The notes beneath the pieces are model-generated. The model was not told where the DNA came from and made no database searches. It was given only the letters and a program-made list of their open reading frames with translations. A stretch of DNA of 32,036 nucleotides, from contig CAIXBB010000006.1 in the NCBI GenBank assembly GCA_903917565.1, positions 1-32,036 on the forward strand, written 5' to 3'. The DNA is from an uncultured cyanobacterium. Lineage in GTDB: Bacteria > Cyanobacteriota > Cyanobacteriia > PCC-6307 > Cyanobiaceae. Shown here piece by piece: positions 24,577 through 32,036 of this stretch (positions are counted from its first letter, which is position 1; each line of letters begins with the position of its first letter). The position numbers and the translations under genes were made by a program.

Positions 24577-26223
24577 ATGGAGCTGATCCAATTTCTACTG
24601 CGAACATCCGGACGAAAGATGGGAGTCGCCATCTTCACGGGAATGTTGAGCGGCGTGAGCTCCGCTGCTTTGATTGCCCTGATCAGCCGATCAATCAATC
24701 ACCAGGCAAGTGCCCGAGGCCTGTGGGTCCTGTCTGGATTCGCAGGGCTTGTCGTCGTGGCGTTGATCACGAGCATCGTTTCACAGGTTGTGCTGGTTCG
24801 CCTGTCACAGGATGCTGTGTTTCAGATGCGCATCCGACTGATTCGTCAAATCCTGCAGACGGAATTGAATCTGCTGGAAGAGCTTGGGAGTCCGCGTCTG
24901 ATGGCAAGCCTCACCCAAGATGTTCATGCGATCTCCGGTGCCATTGAGCGCATCCCGTTTGTATGCATTGATCTGGCAACAGCGGTGGGCTGCATCATCT
25001 ACATTACCTGGCTCTCCTGGGCCGGGCTTGGTTTAACGGCTGCGCTTTGCAGTGTGGCAGGGGTGACCTGCATCCGGTTCGTAAGATCGGGAGAAGTGTA
25101 TCTGAAGCATGCACGCGATCAGGAGGATCAATTGTTCGCTCATTTCAGAAGCACCACGGAAGGGATCAAGGAACTCAAGCTCAATCGATCAAGGCGACTT
25201 GCCTTTCTGGAAGAAGAAGTGGAAGCCACAGCCCGAAACTTCAGAAATCTCAGCATTCAGGGACTGAATCGATTCGCGATCTCATCGAGTGTGGGCAAGC
25301 TGATCTTCTTCATGGCGGCTGGAATCATCCTGTTCGCGCTGCCAAAGCTGATCACGTCTGACCCGCATTTGATCTCCAGCTATATCCTCACATTCACGTT
25401 CATGATGCTGCCGATCGACAACATCGTCAGCAACCTCCCCTACATCAGCAGGTCCAACGTGGCACTGAAGAAAATTCAAGACTTGGGATTGTCGTTGGCC
25501 CTGCATCCAGATCCAATCGCGGAGAACGTGCTGAATGACAACGGCTGGACAAGACTGGAACTCAGGAATGTGGTGTACCCCTACCATAAAGACAACGTCG
25601 AAGATGAATTCACCCTCGGGCCCATCAACCTGGAGGTCAGCAGGGGTGAGGTGCTGTTCCTCATCGGTGGAAACGGAAGCGGAAAATCGACACTGGCCAA
25701 GCTGCTGACGGGCCTCTATACACCTGAATCAGGGGATGTAAGGATTGACGGCATTCCGATCGACAATCGGAATCGGGAGTGGTATCGACAACACTTTGCG
25801 GCAATTTTTGCAGACTTTCACCTGTTCGAAAAGCTGCTGGGTTTTCAAGATCAGCACCTTGATCGGAAAGCAGATCGCCATTTGCGGAAATTGAGGCTGA
25901 TTGACAAGGTGAGGGTGCAGGATGGGAGGCTGTCTACCATCAACCTGTCCCAGGGGCAACGCAAACGGCTGGCATTGCTCACTGCCTATCTGGACAACCG
26001 CCCGATTTATCTCTTTGATGAGTGGGCGGCCGATCAGGATCCGGTGTTCAAGGAGTTGTTTTATCGTGAGATTCTGCCAGATCTAAAAGACAAAGGAAAA
26101 ACCATGATCGTGATCAGCCATGATGACCGCTACTTTCAGCTTGCCGACAGAATGATCAAATTAGAAGATGGAAAGATTGTGTCCGATGCAATCGTGGATA
26201 AGTCAACTGCAGGGATTAGGTAA
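24577..26223 (+). CDS. ABC transporter of the cyclic-peptide exporter family (SyrD/PvdE/YojI type)
   Basis: The 548-residue half-transporter has an N-terminal permease domain with about six hydrophobic segments. The C-terminal ATPase has Walker A IGGNGSGKST (about 362-371), signature LSQGQRKRLALL (about 455-466), Walker B IYLFDEWAADQD (about 477) and the H-loop VISHDD. The degenerate signature LSQGQ and the FDEWAADQDP Walker B are typical of the cyclic-peptide/siderophore exporter family, whose usual length is about 547. ATG 24577 fits the family start; a TTG at 24505 is possible but less likely. It lies tail-to-tail with hpnI, 25 bp apart. Its cargo is unknown. Neighbourhood suggests a possible role with hopanoids, but no such function is established. 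Confidence 0.87.
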   Translation: MELIQFLLRTSGRKMGVAIFTGMLSGVSSAALIALISRSINHQASARGLWVLSGFAGLVVVALITSIVSQVVLVRLSQDAVFQMRIRLIRQILQTELNLLEELGSPRLMASLTQDVHAISGAIERIPFVCIDLATAVGCIIYITWLSWAGLGLTAALCSVAGVTCIRFVRSGEVYLKHARDQEDQLFAHFRSTTEGIKELKLNRSRRLAFLEEEVEATARNFRNLSIQGLNRFAISSSVGKLIFFMAAGIILFALPKLITSDPHLISSYILTFTFMMLPIDNIVSNLPYISRSNVALKKIQDLGLSLALHPDPIAENVLNDNGWTRLELRNVVYPYHKDNVEDEFTLGPINLEVSRGEVLFLIGGNGSGKSTLAKLLTGLYTPESGDVRIDGIPIDNRNREWYRQHFAAIFADFHLFEKLLGFQDQHLDRKADRHLRKLRLIDKVRVQDGRLSTINLSQGQRKRLALLTAYLDNRPIYLFDEWAADQDPVFKELFYREILPDLKDKGKTMIVISHDDRYFQLADRMIKLEDGKIVSDAIVDKSTAGIR

Positions 26224-26248
26224 GACTAAGTACAGTAGGTGGACAAGC

Positions 26249-27415
26249 TCACCTCGGTAAGTTGGGAACCATTGCTGAGGTGCGTTCCGTTATCCTGCCG
26301 CCGTTGCTGAGCAGGAGATGACGATTGTTCCAGTCAACTTCGGAACCGAACCAGCTCGCCAACCAGATCAGAAAACTCACAAGATCGCGAAGCGGAGCCA
26401 ACCACAGCAGCCGGGTTGCGGGCTCATCGCGCAGTAGCTGAACACCCACCATCCAACCAAGGACATACCTGAGGCCCCAGGTGATCAACAGGAGACGCAG
26501 GGCAATGGAGGATCCATGAGTGAGCAGGAAGAAGAGGGAGCTGGAAATGGTTCCATAGGTGAACAGAAGACCCAGCGTTCCCCAAGGTCGGGAAAAGCGA
26601 TTACCTCTGGCCCAGCGCAACTGGTGCTGCAACAGCGCCTTGATGCCGCGCGTAGTCAGTCCATGGTCGACGACGTGCTCAGACAAGACCACCTCAAAGC
26701 CGGCTTTGGCGGTGCACTCCCCGATCTTGAAGTCATCAGCCAGATAGTTGGCAATCTGGGGCAGGCCTCCGAAGGCATCCAGCACCTCGCGTCGGATCAC
26801 CACGGTGGCACCGAAGGCAAAGGCCATGCCTTCAAGTTGGCGAGCCAGAAGAACGGAAGGAAAGAATTCTGTCGACGTCGCCAGGGCCTCAAAGGCGGCC
26901 ATCCAACCACTCGGCCTGGTGCGGTACATGGTGGTGACCATCCCAACCCGATGCTCCTGCAAGGGCTGAAGCACTCGAGTGAGGTAGTCAGGTTGAACCC
27001 AGATGTCACTGTCGGCAAACACAATGATTGGGTACTTTGCCCGTGGCAGAGCATTGGCCATATTGTTGACCTTGTGGTTGGCACCCCAGGTGTGGTCGCA
27101 TACCACCAGTGCGAGATCAAGCAGGGGATAGTTAAGAATCAGCTGCTCGACCACGGATACTGCAGGATCTGTGGCGGAGCGCACCGAAAAGACAATCTGG
27201 AAAGCTGGATATGCCTGGAGGCAGAAACTTTCCAGGGCTGCATAGGTAGTCGCTTCGGCCCCATGGAGGGGTTTCACGATCGTGACGGGAGGCTGAAACA
27301 GAACAGTGGACGGTTGCCTGAGTCGGGAAAATCGAAAAGCAGCGAAACAAGAGGCGAGGTAATATATGATGGCCGAAAGAGTGATCACCAGCGCAGCGCC
27401 CGAGCCGAACATCAT
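26249..27415 (-). CDS. hpnI: Hopanoid glycosyltransferase HpnI
   Basis: This 388-residue membrane-bound GT2 enzyme resembles ceramide glucosyltransferase. Known HpnI adds N-acetylglucosamine to bacteriohopanetetrol. An N-terminal membrane segment (ALVITLSAIIYYLASCFAAF) precedes VTIVKPLHGAE. The acid motifs IIVFADSDIWV (DxD) and NYLADDFKIGE follow, then the QxxRW-type HQLRWARGNR. Two or three membrane helices end the chain. ATG 27415 or 27412 is preferred over the TTG at 27502, because the earlier start overlaps hpnK and adds residues without similarity. It is the last gene of the hpn operon, 43 bp after hpnK, and ends 25 bp from the convergent transporter. Confidence 0.88.
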   Translation of the reverse strand: MMFGSGAALVITLSAIIYYLASCFAAFRFSRLRQPSTVLFQPPVTIVKPLHGAEATTYAALESFCLQAYPAFQIVFSVRSATDPAVSVVEQLILNYPLLDLALVVCDHTWGANHKVNNMANALPRAKYPIIVFADSDIWVQPDYLTRVLQPLQEHRVGMVTTMYRTRPSGWMAAFEALATSTEFFPSVLLARQLEGMAFAFGATVVIRREVLDAFGGLPQIANYLADDFKIGECTAKAGFEVVLSEHVVDHGLTTRGIKALLQHQLRWARGNRFSRPWGTLGLLFTYGTISSSLFFLLTHGSSIALRLLLITWGLRYVLGWMVGVQLLRDEPATRLLWLAPLRDLVSFLIWLASWFGSEVDWNNRHLLLSNGGRITERTSAMVPNLPR

Positions 27416-27458
27416 CAAGGAGCGTGATGCAGTCAGGAGCACACTAGAGAAAAAAGAG

Positions 27459-28346
27459 TCAGAGATCGGAGAAGGTGACGCGTTGAAACCCACAGGCGCC
27501 AAGCTGCCGACTCACGGAGGGACTGGTCAAGGCTTGAAGTTCCAGAGAACCGCCGACCTGGTGCTCATCGGCAGAGTCTTCATCACCAGGCAGGGAAGGA
27601 TGGACATAGATTTCCGCCCGATCCGCCTGAATTCGTGGGATCAGACTATTCAGGTAGGACTCTGTGATTTTTCCTGTATGAAGCAATCCATAGACACGGT
27701 CGGCATAGCCAATGCGGTGGGCTGATAACAGTCTCACACCATGGGCGCGCAACAATCGAAACACAGACCAAAGGAGGATGGATCCTGGTCCTGGTCGGGA
27801 ACCAGTGGACCAGTCCACAGATAGTTCCTCATGGGGAAGTCGGATGAAACGAATGCCGAATTCCTGCGAGAGCGATACAAGGCACTGCAACACATAGGGG
27901 TGAACATGGTTGTGAAGATGACCATCCACATGGGTGAGGGCCAGGCCCGTATCCTGAAACCGTTGAAGTTGGGCTCGGATCTCCTGAAACAATTCCCTGC
28001 GGGCAGCACGGTTGAACTGGTAGCGAAGACCAACAACCAGTGGATCATCGGGAAACAGGCCAGAGGCATCCACCAGATGAGGAACCTCCCAGGTCGGCAG
28101 AACCGCCCTCCCCATACCAACCACCAGATGCAGACCAACACCGAGAGCTGGATGTTGCCGGGCAAGTTCAACGGCTTCAGGAAAAGCTTCAGCCGTCACC
28201 ATCAGACTGGCACTGGTGAGGATTCCATTGGTGTGGGCTTGGATGATGGCTTGGTTGACGGCGTGAGAATGACCAAAGTCATCAGCATTGATGACAATTT
28301 TGCGTTCGCCAGGCCGCAGGTCTGGTGGTGTGATGTCAATGACCAA
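27459..28346 (-). CDS. hpnK: Hopanoid-associated deacetylase HpnK (YdjC/ChbG family)
   Basis: This 295-residue protein is of the YdjC carbohydrate deacetylase family. By family knowledge HpnK removes the acetyl group from the N-acetylglucosaminyl hopanoid made by HpnI. The metal-binding and catalytic motifs are visible: IVINADDFGHSHAVNQAI, GVGLHLVV, LTHVDGHLHNHVHPYV and IYVHPSLPGDED. Length is typical. It starts at ATG 28346, 23 bp downstream of hpnJ, and is followed by hpnI, so the genes for successive steps are adjacent. Confidence 0.92.
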   Translation of the reverse strand: MVIDITPPDLRPGERKIVINADDFGHSHAVNQAIIQAHTNGILTSASLMVTAEAFPEAVELARQHPALGVGLHLVVGMGRAVLPTWEVPHLVDASGLFPDDPLVVGLRYQFNRAARRELFQEIRAQLQRFQDTGLALTHVDGHLHNHVHPYVLQCLVSLSQEFGIRFIRLPHEELSVDWSTGSRPGPGSILLWSVFRLLRAHGVRLLSAHRIGYADRVYGLLHTGKITESYLNSLIPRIQADRAEIYVHPSLPGDEDSADEHQVGGSLELQALTSPSVSRQLGACGFQRVTFSDL

Positions 28347-28369
28347 CAGGATCTCTCAGCAGGCCTATC

Positions 28370-29824
28370 TCAGCGAGGAGTGGCCGTCAGATGAGCGGCC
28401 GATTGCTGGGCACGTCGTTCACGCAGATAGGCAAAGAATTCGCGGCCTTCCCGTAGCCGACGGGTGAGCATCTGACGGTCACTCACCATCTCACGGACGA
28501 TTGGAATGATGGCCTTTGGTCGAAAATAGAAGCGGCGGTACATTTGCTCAACCGAATCCTCAATCTGGCTGCCTGATAGGGAAGGATAGCTCAGGGTAGA
28601 GGTTTGGATCCCGGATTCGGCAACAAGGGAGTCGTCAGAGAACCAACCATTCTGTTGAGCTTGGGAATATAACTGAGTTCCAGGATAGGGAGCGGCAATC
28701 GAAACCTGGATGGTATGGGGACTGATGTCACAGGCAAACCTAATTGTTTCCTCAACGGTTTCTGGGGTTTCGATCGGCAGGCCAATGATGAATGTGCCAT
28801 GCACGAGAATACCAAGACGCTTGCAGTTTGCCATGAAGATACGGGCCACTTCGAGTTTCACGCCCTTATTGATGTTATCGAGAATCTGCTGATTACCAGA
28901 TTCGAATCCCACCAGCAACAGTCGCAGCCCGTTGTCGCGCAAAGTCTTGAGAGTGTCGTAATCAAGGTTGGCGCGCGCATTGCAGCTCCATGTGAGCTTG
29001 AGGCGCCTCATGTGCTTACTGATTTCGATTGCCCGTTGCTTATCGATCGTAAATGTATCATCATCAAACATGTATTCGCGCACACGATCACCAAAGATCG
29101 CTTTGGCTTCTTCCATCTCTCTGCCCACAACATCCGGGCTCTTGGCACGATACTGATGGCCCCCGATGGTTTGGGGCCACAGACAGAAGCTGCACTTGGC
29201 TGGGCAGCCACGGCCTGTATAGAACGAGATATAGGGGTGAAGAAGATAGCCGATGAAATAGTTGCTGATGTCGAGATCGCGGGCGTAGGTGGGCAGTACG
29301 CTGGGCATGGCATCCCAGTCGTGAATAAGGTCGCGGTCTGGATTATGGATAACTTCTCCGGCGTCGCTGCGATAACTCAGACCATTGATCTGATCCCAAG
29401 GCAGGCCCTGCGCCAATTCCCTGCAGGTATGGTCGAATTCGTGGCGACAAACAAAATCAATGACAGGGTGTTGACACAGTGTCTGCTCGGGAAGAACAGC
29501 AACATGAGCACCGATGAAGCCAATCAGGGTGTCGCTCTTCTGCGTCTTGATTGCCTGGGCACACAGCACATCATTGGCAATGGATGGCGTGCTGGTGTGC
29601 ATGATCACCAGATCAAAGTTTTTGGCGATCGCCAGAATATCGGTAACGCTCTGACCATGGGGAGGAGCGTCAACCAGTTTGCTGCCGGGAACGAGGGCTG
29701 CCGGCTGGGCCAGCCAGGTGGGGTACCAGAATGACGTGATTTCGCGTTTAGCCTGGTAACGGGCCCCAGCACCTCCATCAAAGCCATTGAAGGAGGGAGG
29801 ACTGAGAAAGAGGGTGCGCAGCAT
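28370..29824 (-). CDS. hpnJ: Hopanoid radical SAM protein HpnJ (cyclitol ether formation)
   Basis: This 484-residue protein has an N-terminal cobalamin-binding-like region followed by a radical SAM barrel. The 4Fe-4S motif is GRGCPAKCSFC with Cys207, Cys211 and Cys214 (CxxxCxxC). Typical later segments are YMFDDDTFTID, LLLVGFESGNQQILDNINKG and HGTFIIGLPIETPETVEET. Known HpnJ is required for conversion of glucosaminyl-bacteriohopanetetrol to the cyclitol ether. The start MLRTLFLSPPSFNGFDGG at 29824 is the family N-terminus; the frame runs open to 29872. It follows the squalene-synthase-like gene after 7 bp and precedes hpnK by 23 bp. Confidence 0.93.
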   Translation of the reverse strand: MLRTLFLSPPSFNGFDGGAGARYQAKREITSFWYPTWLAQPAALVPGSKLVDAPPHGQSVTDILAIAKNFDLVIMHTSTPSIANDVLCAQAIKTQKSDTLIGFIGAHVAVLPEQTLCQHPVIDFVCRHEFDHTCRELAQGLPWDQINGLSYRSDAGEVIHNPDRDLIHDWDAMPSVLPTYARDLDISNYFIGYLLHPYISFYTGRGCPAKCSFCLWPQTIGGHQYRAKSPDVVGREMEEAKAIFGDRVREYMFDDDTFTIDKQRAIEISKHMRRLKLTWSCNARANLDYDTLKTLRDNGLRLLLVGFESGNQQILDNINKGVKLEVARIFMANCKRLGILVHGTFIIGLPIETPETVEETIRFACDISPHTIQVSIAAPYPGTQLYSQAQQNGWFSDDSLVAESGIQTSTLSYPSLSGSQIEDSVEQMYRRFYFRPKAIIPIVREMVSDRQMLTRRLREGREFFAYLRERRAQQSAAHLTATPR

Positions 29825-29831
29825 CGGCTTT

Positions 29832-30665
29832 CTACTCGAGCTCCAGAACTTTTGTGCCCATGACTTGCTCAATCAACTGCATCACACGCTCGCGACTGAG
29901 CTTGAGATCCCCAAGGGCCATGGCCTGCAGAGTCCCGTGGGCAAGGGTGAGGGGGATCCTGCAGAAGTCAAGGATGGGGCCGGAAGGGAGTTGACGGGTG
30001 TACGCATCGGCCAATGAGAGGTTTCGATTGGCATAGGCCTGCATCAGACTCCGGTCCCAGCCGATCGGGAAGAAGTTGGCCCCACGCGTCATGTCGTCGG
30101 TCTGATTGCGGAGGATATTAACGGCTTGAAGCCCGCGACCGAATCCAATGGCCAGGCTGCGGTTTGTCTGGGTGCCGTCGTACCATGCCCAAAGGTCGGA
30201 CAGCAGCAGACCCACGGAGCCGGCCACACTGAACGTGTACTGATTGAGCCTAGATTCGCTTTCGATGTGCCAATTGCACTCTGCCCAGTGCGCCATGCGG
30301 TCGGCCATGGCAGCGGTGGCATCCCAGATGCGTGGTCCAATCGACGCCGGCGCCAGGACAGCCCATTCTCCAATTCTCAGTGAAACGTCAGGCAAATTGT
30401 AATGATGGGCTTGTAGGCCATCGCTGAAGGAATCAGAGCTGTTGACTTCGGTTGCTGCCTGGAGATTCAGGCTGATCCGACGAAGAAGCGTAGCCTTGGT
30501 GCTGTTATCAAGCTGGGGGTGATCTTCGACTTCATCGATCGCCCGCAAGCACAGATAGGCGGAGGCAACCGCTTCCAATAGTCCGTCGGGCAGCTGCCGA
30601 ATGGGAATGTAGAAGGTACGGCTGGTCTCCTTCAGGGACTTGAGGGCGTCGTCGCGAAGGGTCAT
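29832..30665 (-). CDS. Squalene/phytoene synthase family protein
   Basis: This 277-residue prenyl-synthase-fold protein could supply squalene for hopanoids. It begins LKSLKETSRTFYIPIRQLPDGL (the SRTF-like motif). The first acidic motif reads AIDEVED (Asp44-Asp48) instead of the usual DDxxD. The second reads NILRNQTDD (183-191), with Asn where the Asp after Arg is usually found, followed by RGANFFP. These departures mean that the reaction (squalene, presqualene diphosphate or something else) should not be taken for granted. ATG 30665 fits the family start. An upstream in-frame start at 30761 would overlap hpnH. It lies between hpnH and hpnJ in the same operon. Confidence 0.82.
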   Translation of the reverse strand: MTLRDDALKSLKETSRTFYIPIRQLPDGLLEAVASAYLCLRAIDEVEDHPQLDNSTKATLLRRISLNLQAATEVNSSDSFSDGLQAHHYNLPDVSLRIGEWAVLAPASIGPRIWDATAAMADRMAHWAECNWHIESESRLNQYTFSVAGSVGLLLSDLWAWYDGTQTNRSLAIGFGRGLQAVNILRNQTDDMTRGANFFPIGWDRSLMQAYANRNLSLADAYTRQLPSGPILDFCRIPLTLAHGTLQAMALGDLKLSRERVMQLIEQVMGTKVLELE

Positions 30666-30738
30666 GTCGGTCAGCAGCAAAGGGGAAACATTCGGCGCGC
30701 TTGGGCTTGGGTTAATGCTTGAGTGGACGCATGGTGGA

Positions 30739-31761
30739 CTAACGGGCAAGGCCAAGGACACTACCGAGTGCCCGTTTCATATTGGCCGGTTGCATGGCAT
30801 CAACTGCGGCTGTGGGTTCATAGCCGCAGTGAACCATGCAATCAGAACATTTGGGATTTCCACTGGCACGCCCGTAGCGGTCCCAATCTGTAAGTTCAAC
30901 GAGTTCTTGGAAGCTGGAATAGTGCCCTTCATTCAACAGATAACAGGGCTTTTGCCAGCCTAGAACACTGTAGCTTGGACTCCCCCAAGGGGTACACTCG
31001 TAATCCTTGTCTCCAGTGAGGAAATCAAGGAAAAGAGGATTGTGGTTGAAATTCCAGGACTTCTCCCCTGATCGAAAAGGGGCCAAAATGGCCTTGAAAA
31101 GCTGATGAGTCTGCTCTCTGGCGAGGAAGTGATCCTGGTCTGGTGCCCACTCATAATTATATCCAGGGGAGATCATCATTCCGTCAATCCCCAGGGTTTC
31201 GAGATAGTCAAACAACTCCTGAACCTCAAAGGGATCCGTGCCTTCAAAGGTGGTTGTGTTGGTGGTGACCCTGAAACCTTGCACTTTAGCAGCTTTGATG
31301 GCCGCTACGGCGGTGTCAAAAACCCCACTCCGATCCACGCATTGATCGTGCAGTGCCTGCAGGCCATCAAGGTGCACGCTGATAGTGAGATAGGGGGAAG
31401 GTCTGAATTTATGGAGGCTCTTTTCGAGCAGCAACCCGTTGGTGCAAAGATAAACGAACTTTTTACGCTCTACTAAGCCCGCTACAATCTTATCAATTTC
31501 TGGGTGAAGCAATGGCTCCCCTCCAGGTATGGAAACAACAGGAGCGCCGCATTCCTCAGCTGCCGCAAAACATTGCTCAGGGGTGAGATGTTGACGAAGG
31601 ACCTCAACTGGATGCTGAATCTTTCCGCAACCGGTGCAGGCAAGATTGCAACGGAAGAGCGGCTCGAGCATCAGGACAAGCGGAAAGTGCTTCCGTCCTT
31701 TAAGGCGTTGAAGCACCAAGTACTTTCCAACTTCAAAAGCCTGCTGTAGATGAACAGCCAT
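30739..31761 (-). CDS. hpnH: Adenosyl-hopene synthase HpnH (radical SAM)
   Basis: This 340-residue radical SAM enzyme adds the adenosyl radical to diploptene, the first step in building extended (C35) hopanoids. The cluster motif is CNLACTGCG with Cys38, Cys42 and Cys45, after the family hallmark [56 protein letters not shown] and the C-terminal cysteine segment [12 protein letters not shown] complete the signature. The frame is open to 31911, but the stretch above 31761 enters the IS3 end, so ATG 31761 ([14 protein letters not shown]) is taken. It is the first gene of the hpn operon, with a candidate promoter at 31817-31846. Confidence 0.95.
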   Translation of the reverse strand: MAVHLQQAFEVGKYLVLQRLKGRKHFPLVLMLEPLFRCNLACTGCGKIQHPVEVLRQHLTPEQCFAAAEECGAPVVSIPGGEPLLHPEIDKIVAGLVERKKFVYLCTNGLLLEKSLHKFRPSPYLTISVHLDGLQALHDQCVDRSGVFDTAVAAIKAAKVQGFRVTTNTTTFEGTDPFEVQELFDYLETLGIDGMMISPGYNYEWAPDQDHFLAREQTHQLFKAILAPFRSGEKSWNFNHNPLFLDFLTGDKDYECTPWGSPSYSVLGWQKPCYLLNEGHYSSFQELVELTDWDRYGRASGNPKCSDCMVHCGYEPTAAVDAMQPANMKRALGSVLGLAR

Positions 31762-31816
31762 TACTCTGGTCCACCCGTTTGAGTTTGCAAATCCGTCAGG
31801 CCTACCGGCAGTCTGC

Positions 31817-31846
31817 ATATTACAGCAAGGAGGATCGGGTGGCCAA
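31817..31846 (-). promoter_or_regulatory. Candidate promoter of the hpn operon
   Basis: On the minus strand TTGGCC (31846-31841) is followed after 18 bp by TAATAT (31822-31817), preceded by TG. This is a reasonable sigma70-type -35/-10 pair about 55 bp before the hpnH ATG. It lies between the IS end at 31897 and the gene, so it belongs to the island. The match was found by eye only. Confidence 0.4.
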
Positions 31847-31896
31847 ATCAGTCTCTGTCCATGGCCTGACAATGCTGCCGATGAGAATTCCTTGGG

Positions 31897-32036
31897 TGGC
31901 GTGGACCCCAAAAGCTGAACCAGCCCTTATGAGAGCTTCCCTACCGGCCAGACTTGGCCAGGAGAAGCCCCATGAAGCGCAAACGCCACAACCCCGAGCA
32001 GATCATCCGCAAGCTGCGCAGCGCCGAGCAGCTGCT
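31897..32036 (+). mobile_element. IS3-family insertion sequence, left end (partial)
   Basis: The element begins at about 31897 with TGGCGTGGACCCC and continues to the window edge. The tip position is supported by the decayed copy at 24333, which starts with the same TGGCGTG and shows an ungapped 75-nt leader before orfA. The two copies are in inverted orientation and bracket the hopanoid island, with their orfA genes pointing outward. Confidence 0.75.
31972..32036 (+). CDS. IS3-family transposase OrfA, N-terminal fragment
   Basis: Twenty-one codons plus two bases are visible from ATG 31972: MKRKRHNPEQIIRKLRSAEQ, then L and a codon cut by the window end. The RKRHxPEQIIRKLREAE pattern is the standard start of OrfA proteins of the IS3 family, which contain a helix-turn-helix for binding the element ends. 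An AGGAGA sequence about 10 bases upstream is a good ribosome-binding site. The rest of orfA and orfB lie beyond the window. Confidence 0.9.
   Translation, partial: MKRKRHNPEQIIRKLRSAEQL

Noticed and set aside
26237-26254. Short inverted repeat AGGTG/CACCT between transporter and hpnI as a terminator
   Set aside because: Only five pairs with no T run; too weak to call.
29832-30665. Carotenoid phytoene synthase (crtB)
   Set aside because: The gene is inside the hpn operon and its aspartate motifs differ from CrtB, so a family-level name is safer.
31762-31911. A 50-residue N-terminal extension of HpnH
   Set aside because: It reads through the promoter region and into the inferred IS end; the family start is ATG 31761.

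Overview
The window reads as a high-GC unicellular cyanobacterium of the Synechococcus/Cyanobium type. psbK (photosystem II) is present. So are cyanobacterial hypothetical families (DUF3155, DUF4079, DUF1997), a long cyanobacterial-type IspH, and very tight packing with several convergent gene overlaps. The genus is inferred from gene content; nothing in the window proves it.

Positions 1-141 are the end of an IS3-family insertion sequence that has cut into the 5' end of a glycosyltransferase gene (148-1245). From about 1.2 to 23.7 kb lies ordinary core genome: rdgB and a phosphohexomutase; a TM0106-type RecB-like nuclease; ygfZ; pyrE; a secreted protein of unknown function; tRNA-Met(CAT); a PKHD-type 2-oxoglutarate oxygenase; a tiny exported protein; a CNNM/CBS membrane protein; a Gfo/Idh/MocA oxidoreductase; a very large GH15-type protein; a WecG/TagA glycosyltransferase; psbK-tgt; cobS; a histidine kinase; a DUF3155 protein; a serine hydrolase; purH; DUF4079; DUF1997; and ispH.

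From about 24.3 to 31.9 kb the composition changes visibly to a lower GC content. This segment is a hopanoid side-chain island. One minus-strand operon runs hpnH, a squalene/phytoene-synthase-like gene, hpnJ, hpnK, hpnI. By known family roles, HpnH adds adenosine to the hopene, HpnI and HpnK add and deacetylate N-acetylglucosamine, and HpnJ converts the glucosamine to the cyclitol ether. Together they would make bacteriohopanetetrol cyclitol ether. The hopene cyclase and the steps between HpnH and HpnI are not in the window. A SyrD/PvdE/YojI-type exporter of the cyclic-peptide ABC family sits tail-to-tail with the operon.

The island lies between two oppositely oriented ends of the same IS3-family element. 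The right copy looks intact as far as the window goes (orfA starts at 31972). The left copy is a decayed, frameshifted remnant (24128-24333). In both copies the inferred IS tip is exactly 75 nt from the orfA start codon, and the 75-nt leaders align without gaps. This supports arrival or rearrangement of the hopanoid block by an IS-bounded event.
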